A stretch of 48,509 nt of DNA from an uncultured Rhodopila sp. (GTDB lineage: Bacteria > Pseudomonadota > Alphaproteobacteria > Acetobacterales > Acetobacteraceae). The notes under the pieces are model-generated. The model saw only the letters and a program-made list of their open reading frames with translations. It made no database searches and was not told where the DNA came from. Positions 8,348 to 17,380 of this stretch are shown in pieces. Made by a program: the position numbers and the translations under genes. How positions within the stretch are numbered: the stretch's first letter is position 1; each line of letters starts with the position of its first letter. The stretch spans positions 1-48,509 of the forward strand of contig CAIZFE010000115.1 of the NCBI GenBank assembly GCA_903932145.1, in the 5' to 3' direction.

Positions 8348-9577
8348 TCAGAGTGCCGCGGGCGGATGCGGCACAAAGCCGACCTTCCGCCAATGATCGA
8401 AATAAGTTCCCATCAATGCCTCATCAATCTCGGGATAGACTATGCCAGTGTCCCGCAGACCTTCGGCCAGGTTCCCCGCATCCATCACCGGGCGCTTGTA
8501 GAACAGAAAGTGCGGCGCGACGGTCGCCAGAAAGGCGCCCGCGAAGAATTCCTTGTGCTCCTGGGTTTCATTCGGATCGGTCACCCGCTTTTTCAGCGCT
8601 CGTTTCCAATCCACATAACTCAGCGCTTCGAGCGGATAGCCAAGATTGCGGATAATCTCCATCAATCGGTTCCAGGGGGCCGGATTCGGATGAAAGTAAT
8701 GAAAGCCCTTGCCGGCCGTGTCCGGCCGCCCCGCGAGATGGACCATCGACGAGGTGACGTAGTCCACCGGAACCATGGTCACGTCGATGTCGAGGACCGG
8801 ACATTTCTGGAGCAGGACGCAGGCCTTCAGCACCAACGGCAGAATGTCGGACAGGTCGTTCATGGCACCGGTCGCCGCCGAACCCATGACCCTGACGGGA
8901 CGATGAATCGTCACCGGCAAACCCATCTCACCCGCCGCCGCTACCAGACGGTCAGCCACCCATTTGCTCTTGCCGTATCCGCCCTTCAGTGTGTCATGAA
9001 ACAGCGGCGCATCCGCCTCACTCAACAGCGCGTCGTTCACGTGCGCCTCGGTGAAGAAGACCACCAGACTGGACAGGAGATGCACCGGTTTGGTTTGTTC
9101 GGCCGCGGCCAGGCGCAGAACTTCCATCGTGCCGGTGACGTTGGTACGCTTCAGGCGGTCATACGGGAACGCCATGTTGAGTGACCCGGCGCTGTGATAA
9201 ATCACATCGACCTTTGCCGCGAGGTCGCGATAAGCGGTGTCAGTCATGCCGAAATGCCGATCCGCCAGATCATGCACGGGGATGACGTGGATCCGCTCAC
9301 GAAACGCTTCATTCCACAGACCATAACCGGCGAGATGCGGAATCAGCCGTTCATAGGCCTCGGCCGCGTCTGTCCCACGCACCAGGCAATAGGCATCCGC
9401 GCCGGTCTTCGTCATCAGCTCGTACAACAAGTACCCGCCAAGGAATCCCGTCGCACCCGTCAGGCACACCGCGCGGGGAGAGAAGGCATAGGGCGACACC
9501 GGGTGCCTGAACTGAATATCCGGATCCAACCGGCAGTCAGCAAGCATCTGGTCCGTCGTTTGTCGGTGCAAGTCCAT
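8348..9577 (-). CDS. Stand-alone thioester reductase (NAD(P)H-dependent, NAD_binding_4 type)
   Basis: A Rossmann glycine motif CLTGATGFLGGYLLYEL starts near residue 38, and a short-chain-dehydrogenase-type YGKSK active site follows. The LSSLVVF segment is the Ser strand, and HRPVRVMG replaces the more usual RPGxxxG. This is the fold of the R domains that release carrier-bound acyl chains as aldehydes or alcohols, but here with no fused A or carrier domain (409 residues). It lies between the free carrier protein gene and the sulfotransferase gene, so it probably performs reductive release from the ACP or PCP in trans. Start is the ATG at 9577. A 150-bp gap with two hairpins separates it from the ACP gene. 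Confidence 0.9.
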   Translation of the reverse strand: MDLHRQTTDQMLADCRLDPDIQFRHPVSPYAFSPRAVCLTGATGFLGGYLLYELMTKTGADAYCLVRGTDAAEAYERLIPHLAGYGLWNEAFRERIHVIPVHDLADRHFGMTDTAYRDLAAKVDVIYHSAGSLNMAFPYDRLKRTNVTGTMEVLRLAAAEQTKPVHLLSSLVVFFTEAHVNDALLSEADAPLFHDTLKGGYGKSKWVADRLVAAAGEMGLPVTIHRPVRVMGSAATGAMNDLSDILPLVLKACVLLQKCPVLDIDVTMVPVDYVTSSMVHLAGRPDTAGKGFHYFHPNPAPWNRLMEIIRNLGYPLEALSYVDWKRALKKRVTDPNETQEHKEFFAGAFLATVAPHFLFYKRPVMDAGNLAEGLRDTGIVYPEIDEALMGTYFDHWRKVGFVPHPPAAL

Positions 9578-9620
9578 TCAGTGAAAGCCGATGCTGCAAA
9601 ACGACGCGTGTCGCGAGGTG

Positions 9621-9656
9621 TCCTGACAATCAGGAGAGGGGCCGAAACGAGGCCCC
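9621..9656. other. Two adjacent hairpins between the ACP and thioester reductase genes
   Basis: TCCTGA-CAA-TCAGGA (9621-9635) is followed closely by GGGGCC-GAAACGA-GGCCCC (9638-9656). They sit in the only sizeable gap between the ligase/ACP pair and the downstream genes. There is no T-tract on the minus-strand transcript, so they look like processing or stability elements rather than a terminator. Confidence 0.5.
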
Positions 9657-9727
9657 GCGGAGTGCTTCTTATGGCGATTGCATCCTCGACCAGCCGAACC
9701 GGACCCGGCCACGGCTGGCCGGCTGCG

Positions 9728-10006
9728 TCAGGCGACCTTGAGCAGGACATCCCGCATACGCATGGCCATCACGATACCGGCAAGCGCCCGTATGCTGGCG
9801 AACGAGTCCATGTTCAGTTCGTCCTCACCGAATTCGATGCCGAAGCATTCCTCGGTCAGAGTAATGAGCTCGACAATCGCCAGCGAATCCAGGCCCAACC
9901 CACCGCCCAGCAGCGGCGCGTCGGACGTGATCTGGTCGATCGTCCGGTTCAGGTCCAGGCGTTCCGCGACAAGCTGGCGCAGTTGTTCAATGGTGTCTTC
10001 GATCAT
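9728..10006 (-). CDS. Free-standing acyl carrier protein
   Basis: This 92-residue protein has a helical carrier-protein pattern, with LGLDSLAIVELITLTEECF around the modified Ser (near residue 40). LDSLA is the phosphopantetheine attachment motif. Conserved acidic residues follow in helix 2, as expected for a protein that docks with an Sfp-type transferase. The gene starts 10 bp after the AMP ligase stop, so ligase and carrier are almost certainly a dedicated loading pair. It differs from a housekeeping fatty-acid ACP by its context and its degenerate C-terminal half (MAMRMRDVLLKVA). It would carry the starter acyl or aminoacyl unit. Confidence 0.9.
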   Translation of the reverse strand: MIEDTIEQLRQLVAERLDLNRTIDQITSDAPLLGGGLGLDSLAIVELITLTEECFGIEFGEDELNMDSFASIRALAGIVMAMRMRDVLLKVA

Positions 10007-10016
10007 GGGTCCAACT

Positions 10017-11432
10017 TCAGCTTTCAGTTTGACTTAATTCGGCTGCCAGCGCCCGCCGGTCGATCTTGCCGCTGGCGAGCAACGGCACCGCTTCAACGAC
10101 GTGGACCTCATCCGGTAAGGCGTAGCGCGGCAGCAGATCGAAACAGCGGGCGCGAATCCGCGCCGCATCCAGTTCGATACCGGCCTTGAGCACACAAAAG
10201 GCAGCGATGCGCTCACCGCGTCCCGACGACCCGGCGACAGAGGTCACCACGACCTGCGCGATGCCCGGCGACTTTTCCATGATACGCTCGATATCCTCGA
10301 GCAGGACGAGGTAGCCATCGCGGTTGATGCTGGCGCCGGCGCGGCCCAACACCTTGATCGCGCCTTCGGCATCAGCCTTGGCCAGATCGCCCGTGCGATA
10401 CCAACTGGCGGGATCGGCCACATGAATCCACTCACCGGCATCGTCGAGGTAACCATCGTAACCAAACGGGTGCAAAACGTTCAATTCCCCGGGGTCACCG
10501 TCGGTGATCCGCAACTGCACGTCGTGCATCGGTTTGCCGATCGTCAGGCTGCGCAGAGCGAAGCTGTCGCCCGGATCGCAGGCGGCGGTGGCGCCCATTT
10601 CGGTGCTGCCGTATTGATTGATCAACCTTCCGCCGATGCGTGCGTCGAACGCCGCGAACACGTCCTCACTGATGCGCTGACCGGAGGTGACGACAACCTC
10701 GTAATTCGAGCGGTCGGATTTATAGCCCTTGAGGAGCATTTCACAGATGGCCGGCGTAACGAAGGCAATGGTCGGCTGGAATTTCTTTTCGCGGTCCAGG
10801 TATTTAAGGAGGTTTGTCTTGTCCTGCAGGTCGATGGACGCCCCAACCTGAATGGCAGGCAGGAATTCGGCGCCGAATCCGTACATATGCGCAATCGGCA
10901 CCGGAATCGCGCAACGGCTTTCCGCTCGGAATCCATACTTACGGACGCAATTCGCCGCATTGCCCATCAGCTTGTCGTGGCCATGCACGACGATCTTCGA
11001 GGTACCCATGCTGCCCGAGGTCCGAAGCAACAGCTTCGCCGCCGCAACGCTGTTGCCATTCCATTCCGGGTTCAGCGTCACGGCCATGAACGCCGCGGCC
11101 GGTTGCGGCGCGACGCCGGCACCGACGACGATGCTGAAGCGGCAGAACAGCGGGGTCGGCTTGATTCCGGCGCCGACACTGGTCGGAACGAGAACGAAAC
11201 TGAAACCATCACGCATCAGGGTCAGCAGCAGCAGCGCACCGGCAACCGAATTGGCGCATTCGACCGCCAGACAATCACCGGGCCGAATCCCGTAGCCGAC
11301 CAGCGCGGCAGCCGTTTCGTCGAGCAGACCGGGAAGTTCGTGGTACGCGACAGTAAACGAAGCATCCGTGATAAAATTGTCACGGGTATTTGCGCCGGCA
11401 GCGCAATTGCCGAGTATTTCACTGATATTCAT
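10017..11432 (-). CDS. AMP-dependent acyl/aminoacyl ligase (carrier-loading adenylation enzyme)
   Basis: The 471-residue protein is an ANL-superfamily enzyme with LLLRTSGSMGTSKIVVHGH (A3 phosphate loop), NQYGSTEMG (A5), YRTGDLAK (A7) and a C-terminal LLASGKIDRRAL (A10 catalytic Lys region). It is shorter than a typical NRPS A domain or fatty-acyl-CoA ligase (about 500-550 residues), mainly because the N-terminal part is compact. It is encoded 10 bp upstream of the free ACP, so it probably activates a carboxylic acid and loads that carrier rather than making a CoA ester. The acid is unknown. Start is the ATG at 11432. Confidence 0.9.
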   Translation of the reverse strand: MNISEILGNCAAGANTRDNFITDASFTVAYHELPGLLDETAAALVGYGIRPGDCLAVECANSVAGALLLLTLMRDGFSFVLVPTSVGAGIKPTPLFCRFSIVVGAGVAPQPAAAFMAVTLNPEWNGNSVAAAKLLLRTSGSMGTSKIVVHGHDKLMGNAANCVRKYGFRAESRCAIPVPIAHMYGFGAEFLPAIQVGASIDLQDKTNLLKYLDREKKFQPTIAFVTPAICEMLLKGYKSDRSNYEVVVTSGQRISEDVFAAFDARIGGRLINQYGSTEMGATAACDPGDSFALRSLTIGKPMHDVQLRITDGDPGELNVLHPFGYDGYLDDAGEWIHVADPASWYRTGDLAKADAEGAIKVLGRAGASINRDGYLVLLEDIERIMEKSPGIAQVVVTSVAGSSGRGERIAAFCVLKAGIELDAARIRARCFDLLPRYALPDEVHVVEAVPLLASGKIDRRALAAELSQTES

Positions 11433-11638
11433 GCCACTGCGCCCTGCATCGAGATTGCTCCTGTCTGGTTAACTATCATCACAATCGGCTTAACGCAACG
11501 CATCCGGCCATCGGCGAGGCGAAAACTGCGCTTCAAGTGGGATGCGATTTTGACGTTTTTGAAATCTTCTGTAGCCGCGACCGGAATGCCCGGAGAACAG
11601 CGGACGTATCGTCTGTGACGATATGGCCTGCGGGCTTG

Positions 11639-13198
11639 TCACTCTGCTGGCGCATCGATTTGCCGCCCCCGGCTTTCCAGCCCGTATCTGCCGATCAGCA
11701 CGGCGGAGGCCACGACCGGCACGACCAGCACGATCGCCGCCGTCGCCAGCGGCGGCACCATGGCAGCCAGATTGACCACCTGCACCAGGATACCGCCGAA
11801 CTTGCTGCTACCGGCGACAAAGCCCGTGCCACGGCCGCGGATCAGCAGCGGATAACTCTCGGTGCTGTACGGCAGCAGCACCGCGATGATACCATTGGTG
11901 CCGATCATCAGCAGACTGATCAGAACAACCGGACTATAGTCGGGTAGCGGAAGGTCGCTTCCAAGCAGCGAAATCCCAACCAGTCCGATGGCGGTGACCG
12001 CCGAGAGCAGCATCAACGTCCCCTTGGTGCTCCATCGCGCATAGAGAAGCGCGGTGATCGCCGCCGTCGGCAGAGCGAGCAGGGCAGAGCGGGCGAGCAA
12101 CGCGTCAGAACTGGCGACGCTATAGCCCTTGGCGCGCAAATCGGCGGGAAGCCAAAGGATCAGGCCAAAATTCACCAGGCCCCAGGCAACAGCCGCCAAA
12201 TTCAGACTGAGTGTCGTTCCGGCGAAAGCCGACGTTAACAAACCGGGTCCGGCCACTTTCGTCGCCGGAGCGCTTCGCGCGGGCGGCCGCCCCATCTCGA
12301 ACCGCCGGATCACCTGGATGGCTTCGGCGAGACGACCGTGCAACAGCAGGAACTGCGGCGATTCGGGAACGAACTGGCTGAGCCCGATCAGCATGACGCC
12401 GGTGGGCAAGCCGATGAACCACATGATACGCCAGCCAAACACCGGCTCCAACAGCGCGGCGCACAGGCTTGATGCAAGATATCCCGCGAACAGCCCGACT
12501 GCGCCGACCAACACTACCAGCCAGCCGCGATGGCGTGCCGGCACCAGTTCGGACAGCAAGGTATAGGCGATCGGCAGCATGCCGCCGGCCGACAATCCAA
12601 TCAGGAAACACATGATGATGTTTCCGATAAAAGATGGCATCGCGCCACAAATCGACGTGCCGATAAACATGATCGCAGCCAGCAGGATCGCCGCCCGGCG
12701 CCCCAGCCGATCCGCGAGGATGCCCCAGATTACAGATCCCAACGCGGTGCCCGACAGCGCGAAAAACGCCACAATCGCTATGGTCGGACGCGGCAGCCCA
12801 TATTCCGCCGCCATGCCGGGAATGACGAAACCCAGCGAGGCCGGCTTCATCGTGTCGATGATCAAGGCGAAGGTCAGCGTCAACAGCAGACCCCAATGGG
12901 CCCGCGTGATTCGCTCGCGCCCAACGTCCGGCAGCGCATCCGTGACGTCCGCCAGAGGCGCATTCGTCATCCCCGGGCGCGGCAGCAGGCCGTAACCGGC
13001 GGCTATCGTGCCGGCAACGATCAAGACCATGCCCCAATACATACCGGTATCCATCGGCATGCCGGCGAGCCTGTAGTTCATGTCCGCCGCCATGAAGAAC
13101 ATAGGCAAATGCAGCGCGACGCCGACCGAAACCGCCAGGGCACCGCCCCAGAACGCCAGGGGACTTGTCCGATCCCCACCCGCGAGGAAATTCAGCAT
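11639..13198 (-). CDS. MFS transporter, probable product exporter
   Basis: This 519-residue integral membrane protein has two hydrophobic segments at the N-terminus (about 13-38 and 53-72), a hydrophilic linker, and then a 12-helix major facilitator core starting at WGLLLTLTFALIIDTMK. The loop between core helices 2 and 3 has the family signature GILADRLGRRAAIL. The N-terminal pair of extra segments makes it longer than ordinary 12-helix members. It lies between the flavoprotein genes and the ligase gene on the same strand, which suggests export of the cluster product or self-protection. Uptake of a precursor is the alternative. Substrate cannot be read from sequence. Confidence 0.85.
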   Translation of the reverse strand: MLNFLAGGDRTSPLAFWGGALAVSVGVALHLPMFFMAADMNYRLAGMPMDTGMYWGMVLIVAGTIAAGYGLLPRPGMTNAPLADVTDALPDVGRERITRAHWGLLLTLTFALIIDTMKPASLGFVIPGMAAEYGLPRPTIAIVAFFALSGTALGSVIWGILADRLGRRAAILLAAIMFIGTSICGAMPSFIGNIIMCFLIGLSAGGMLPIAYTLLSELVPARHRGWLVVLVGAVGLFAGYLASSLCAALLEPVFGWRIMWFIGLPTGVMLIGLSQFVPESPQFLLLHGRLAEAIQVIRRFEMGRPPARSAPATKVAGPGLLTSAFAGTTLSLNLAAVAWGLVNFGLILWLPADLRAKGYSVASSDALLARSALLALPTAAITALLYARWSTKGTLMLLSAVTAIGLVGISLLGSDLPLPDYSPVVLISLLMIGTNGIIAVLLPYSTESYPLLIRGRGTGFVAGSSKFGGILVQVVNLAAMVPPLATAAIVLVVPVVASAVLIGRYGLESRGRQIDAPAE

Positions 13199-13288
13199 AT
13201 CGGTCGTGCCCCTTGCGTCAGGAATAATCGTTGCGCACCCAGGTTAGCGGGCGCCCGGACTGGTCGCCTCATGTTGGCGGCGGCCGCC

Positions 13289-15130
13289 TCAATGAACGCC
13301 TTCGATTTCAAACAGCTTGGAATGAACCCAGGGCGGAATGGTGCCATCGTCGCGGCGGCAAACCTGCTTGAATTGCCCGAAATCCCTGACCTGCTCGCCA
13401 CCGAATTCGAGCGCGCATTCCGGCAGACCGGGATTGAACAGAACCTCGCCCGGCGCCAGCGGCGTAAACCCGCCACGGTCCTCGGTATTGAAGAAATGCT
13501 GTTCGGCATACAGTTCGTCGGTAACGCCAGCGACTTCGTTGATGAAATTCAGCACGATGTTGCGTGGCTTCGCGTCATCCATCTCGTGTTCGAAGCCTTT
13601 ATAGTCCGCATCGTAGCGGACGCCGACCGAACCGCGCGTGTTGCGGCCCTTGATGAAGGTCCCGTTTTCGTAAAGACGGAGCACCGGATGCAGAACCGGC
13701 ACGCAGCCGGGCCGTTCGGGGTCGTTCCGGCGTGTGAACACGTTGGGGTCCTGGCCGGGGAAGTTGCCGTAGCCCAGTTCCAGGGTGAAAAACATCATCG
13801 TCTTCTTGGCGAAGTACGGATTTTCCAGAAAATGATCCACCGGCATTTCATAGAAGACCTGTGCTTCCCCGGACTCCACATCGAACACCATCGCGTCGCA
13901 CAGGATGCTGTTGCACTGGAACAGCCCTGACGAGAGGCTCAGCCGCTTGATCATCGCCGTTCCCAGAGCCTCGAGATCCGCCGCTGTCTTCAGCGGAAAG
14001 ACCTGATTGGGCATCGGGACGTTTTCATAACGCTGCTGCAGGAAGTTGAACACCGAGCGCACCGCGTAGCGGAAGCCGTGCAGCGTCGTGGTCGGACTGC
14101 GGATATTGCGGCCGGACATCGCCGTACCGATATAATACAGATCCGGCGTGGTGCTCTCCCACGACGACGACAACAGCGGATACCGGCCCCGCGGCATCGT
14201 CTCTGGCCGTATCGCCGGCGCAAACAGATCTTCGTCGATAAATTTCCAGCCGGTGCAGGCGATAACGTGATCGACCGGCATCCAACCCTTGGCGACACCC
14301 GGCGTGGTGAAGTGCGGAAACTCCTCCCTGTAATACGCCCGTAATGTTCCGTCTTCTTCTTTGGTGATCCGCGTGATTTCAATGGAGTAGATGCCATGCA
14401 GCATCTTGAGCGCGACCAGATCGAGCATCGAATTATCATGCGACCGCAGGTCACCGGCAAAATGCGTGCGCCAGGCGTGCTTCATGAACTTGGGACCCAG
14501 CACGACGGTGATCGCCGCCGCGGTGCTGACGAGGTGGTTGGCCGTCTCAAAACCCGAGATACCGCCTCCCATCACCAGCACACGCTTGTTTTCGTAGTGG
14601 TCCCGATCGGCGTCATGATCCTCATAGCTGTCGGCGTATTCGATCCCCGGAATATCCGGCAGATCGACCTTCACGGGGCCGGTCGCCATCAGCAACGTGC
14701 GGCAGCGATACTCCTCGCCACCTTGCGTCGAAAGAATGAAATGTTTTGTTACGGGATCACGATCGATGTAGGTTACCGACGTATTAAACTGTACCTTGAT
14801 ACCGAAGTGATCACAAAAATCCCGCAGATACTGCGCCAGCGTATCAGCCGGTGGGAAAATCTCTTTCGAGTAGCCGCGATACGGGAATGAGAAATCATCG
14901 GTCAGCAGCGAGTGCCAATCGAAGCGCAGATTGAAATCCGCCTCGTTGAACCAGTTGAAGCGCTTGTTGATGGAGTTCAGCCGGCGATGCCGCGGGAATT
15001 TCGTAAAGAAGGACCCGGCCGTATCCTCACGCTCCAGAATGACATAATCACGGTGCGCATTTTCCATACAGTACCCCATCTGGAGACCGGCCGGTCCGCC
15101 ACCAACAACGATATAATCGTGGAAGATCAT
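13289..15130 (-). CDS. FAD-dependent monooxygenase, FOXRED2-like (second of two paralogues)
   Basis: The 613-residue protein begins MIFHDYIVVGGGPAGLQMGY, an FAD-binding GxGxxG fold at the very N-terminus. A second Rossmann motif, VLVMGGGISGFETANHL, is for NAD(P)H, and IACTGWKF is the ATG-type motif of flavin-containing N-monooxygenases. The segment SFFTKFPRHRRLNSINKRF strongly resembles eukaryotic FOXRED2. The C-terminal 200 residues are an extra domain outside the flavin core, shared with the neighbouring paralogue. Upstream open frame to 15229 is ignored because the paralogue starts at the same MIFHD. Likely role: N- or C-oxidation of a cluster intermediate. No strong Shine-Dalgarno is visible. 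Confidence 0.85.
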   Translation of the reverse strand: MIFHDYIVVGGGPAGLQMGYCMENAHRDYVILEREDTAGSFFTKFPRHRRLNSINKRFNWFNEADFNLRFDWHSLLTDDFSFPYRGYSKEIFPPADTLAQYLRDFCDHFGIKVQFNTSVTYIDRDPVTKHFILSTQGGEEYRCRTLLMATGPVKVDLPDIPGIEYADSYEDHDADRDHYENKRVLVMGGGISGFETANHLVSTAAAITVVLGPKFMKHAWRTHFAGDLRSHDNSMLDLVALKMLHGIYSIEITRITKEEDGTLRAYYREEFPHFTTPGVAKGWMPVDHVIACTGWKFIDEDLFAPAIRPETMPRGRYPLLSSSWESTTPDLYYIGTAMSGRNIRSPTTTLHGFRYAVRSVFNFLQQRYENVPMPNQVFPLKTAADLEALGTAMIKRLSLSSGLFQCNSILCDAMVFDVESGEAQVFYEMPVDHFLENPYFAKKTMMFFTLELGYGNFPGQDPNVFTRRNDPERPGCVPVLHPVLRLYENGTFIKGRNTRGSVGVRYDADYKGFEHEMDDAKPRNIVLNFINEVAGVTDELYAEQHFFNTEDRGGFTPLAPGEVLFNPGLPECALEFGGEQVRDFGQFKQVCRRDDGTIPPWVHSKLFEIEGVH

Positions 15131-15562
15131 TTTTAGGGAAACCCCAATTTTTGCGGCATCAGACTTCTTCCTAGCAGGGATCACGCGATGTTTACAAGAG
15201 CTAGTATCATTACGACAGGTATGCCTCACCCGCTGAGCGCGCTCTTTAGGAGCCCGGCTTTACCGAGCATGGTGCAACTCCGAGACGACTCTGATGCCTC
15301 CTTCAGCCGCCAACAAAATCCGGCAACGATCTCGCCCGCCACGCCAGGCTGACAAAAATCCTGTCACTTAATCATCATGACCGATTGCGGCAATACGGAG
15401 GTCGGCGGCGCTTCAGACGACATGAATGTCTCTTTTTGGGACAATCGGAGCATGGCCAGCAAACCGCGCTGTGCCGCTCAACGGTGAACCTGCCAGTGGG
15501 CCGCCGGGGTTCCTCCTGAAGTGGAGCAGCCCCGGACGGTCAGTCGGTCGTTAGTCTTTGAT
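15131..15562. other. Gap between the two monooxygenase genes, no gene seen
   Basis: This 432-bp stretch has no frame with protein-like composition on either strand. It is less GC-rich than the flanking genes near 15131-15230. It may hold the promoter of the second monooxygenase gene, but I found no convincing -35/-10 pair. Confidence 0.5.
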
Positions 15563-17380
15563 TTACTTGCAGTGCTGCCAGGGCAGGATCGTGCCATCCT
15601 CGCGGCGGCCGCCATTGATCAGGTGCTCGAAGTCCATGACCTGATCGCCGCCGATCACGAGGTCGCATTCCGGCAAGCCCGGGTTCTTCAGCATTTCACC
15701 CGCCTTCAGCTCGCGGAAGCCGCCACGATCCTCGGTGTTGTAGTAGTGATCCTCGGGGAACACCTCGTCCGTCACGCCAGCGACTTCGTTGATGAAATTC
15801 AACAGGATGTGGCGCGGCTTCTCATCGCTCATTTCCCCCTCAAAGCCATTCGCGGTGTCGTCGAAGCGAACCGTGGTGGCGCTCCGGGTGTTGCGGCCCT
15901 TCACGAACTTACCGTTTTCGTACAGGCGGAAAGCCGGGTGCAGATGGGCGACGCAGCCGGGGCGGGCCGGGTCGTTGTGACGCACGAACACGTTCGGGTC
16001 CGAGTTGGAAAACTGATTGAAGCCAAATTCCAGGGTGAACAGCATGATCGTCTTGCCGGTGAAGTACGGATTCTCCAGGAAGTAGTCGATCGGCATTTCG
16101 TAGAACACGCGCGCCACACCGGCCTCGTTATCGAACACGAGCGCATCGGACATCAGACCGTGGCCCTCATACAGACCCGACGAAATGCTGATGCGCTTGA
16201 TCATCGAAAGCCCGAGGGTCACCAAGTCTTCCTTGGTCTTCAGCGGGAATACCTCGTTCGGAGTCGGAACACCATGGTAGCGCTGCTCGGCATAATTGAA
16301 GACGGAGCGAACCGAATAGCGGAAACCGTGGATGGAGGTGTTGGGACCGCGGCGATTGCGGCCATCCATCGCGGCGCCAATGAAGAACAGGTCGGGAGTC
16401 GTGCTTTCCCAGGCCGAGCTCATCAACGGGTATTTGCCGTTCGCCATCATCTCCGGACGAACCGCCGGCGCGAACATCTCCTCGTCCATATATTTCCAGC
16501 CGGTGCAGCGGATCACGTAATCCACCGGCATCCAGCCTTCGGCAACGCCCGGATTGGTCCAGTGCGGCAATTCCTCGCGGTAGGAGACGTGCAACACGCC
16601 ATCTTCCTGCTTGGTGATGCCGGTCGGGATAATCCCGATCAGACCGTGCATCATCTTCAACTGGGACATGTCCAGCAGCGCGTTGCCGACCGACCGCACG
16701 TCACCGACGTAGTGGGTCTGCCATGCGTGCTTAACAAAGCTGTTGCCCAGCGCGACAGTGATCTGTGCGGCGGCGTTGGCGAGATGGTTGGCCGTCTCGA
16801 ACGCCGAGTTGCCGGCGCCCATGATCAGGATGCGCTTGTTTTCGTACAGCTCGAGGTCGGTGTCGTGTTCCTCGTAACCGATCGCATGCTCGATGCCGGG
16901 GATGTCCGGCAGCTTCGGCTGCACCGGGCCGGTCGCCATGTACATGCTGCGGCAACGGTATTCGTCCCCGTCGGCGGTCGTCAGGATGAAATGTTTGGTT
17001 TCGGGATCGCGATCGATGAATGTGGCGCGCGTGTTGAAGCGCACCTTGATATCGAAGTGATCGCGGAAATCGTTGAGATACTTAACCAGGGTGTCGGCGA
17101 GCGGAAACAGCTCCTTCGAGTATGTGCGGAACAGGAAGGAAAAATCATGCGTCAACAGCGAGTGCCAGTCGAAGCGCATATTGAAGTCGGCTTCGTCGAA
17201 CCAATTGAAGCGCTTGTTGAACGAGTTCAACCGGCGATGCCGCGGGAATTTCGTGAAAAATTTGCCGGCCTGCTCGGTCGCCTCAAGGACCAGGTAGTCC
17301 CGGCCCGCGGCGTCAAGAAGGTAGCCCATCTGGAGGCCGGCGGGGCCAGCACCGATAACGATGTGATCGTGGAAGATCAT
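15563..17380 (-). CDS. FAD-dependent monooxygenase, FOXRED2-like (first of two paralogues)
   Basis: This 605-residue protein is colinear over its whole length with the downstream paralogue. It has MIFHDHIVIGAGPAGLQMGY (FAD), FFTKFPRHRRLNSFNKRFNW, ILIMGAGNSAFETANHL (NADPH) and IRCTGWKYMDEEMFAPAV. The C-terminal segment includes a conserved HLHPAFRLYENGKFVKGRNT, absent from ordinary FMOs. I chose the ATG at 17380, preceded by AAGGGAC; a TTG at 17422 would only add residues the paralogue lacks. It is the first gene of the minus-strand cluster. A palindromic operator-like site and a TATAAT box lie 100-115 bp upstream. Two copies suggest successive oxidations or a heteromer. Confidence 0.85.
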   Translation of the reverse strand: MIFHDHIVIGAGPAGLQMGYLLDAAGRDYLVLEATEQAGKFFTKFPRHRRLNSFNKRFNWFDEADFNMRFDWHSLLTHDFSFLFRTYSKELFPLADTLVKYLNDFRDHFDIKVRFNTRATFIDRDPETKHFILTTADGDEYRCRSMYMATGPVQPKLPDIPGIEHAIGYEEHDTDLELYENKRILIMGAGNSAFETANHLANAAAQITVALGNSFVKHAWQTHYVGDVRSVGNALLDMSQLKMMHGLIGIIPTGITKQEDGVLHVSYREELPHWTNPGVAEGWMPVDYVIRCTGWKYMDEEMFAPAVRPEMMANGKYPLMSSAWESTTPDLFFIGAAMDGRNRRGPNTSIHGFRYSVRSVFNYAEQRYHGVPTPNEVFPLKTKEDLVTLGLSMIKRISISSGLYEGHGLMSDALVFDNEAGVARVFYEMPIDYFLENPYFTGKTIMLFTLEFGFNQFSNSDPNVFVRHNDPARPGCVAHLHPAFRLYENGKFVKGRNTRSATTVRFDDTANGFEGEMSDEKPRHILLNFINEVAGVTDEVFPEDHYYNTEDRGGFRELKAGEMLKNPGLPECDLVIGGDQVMDFEHLINGGRREDGTILPWQHCK

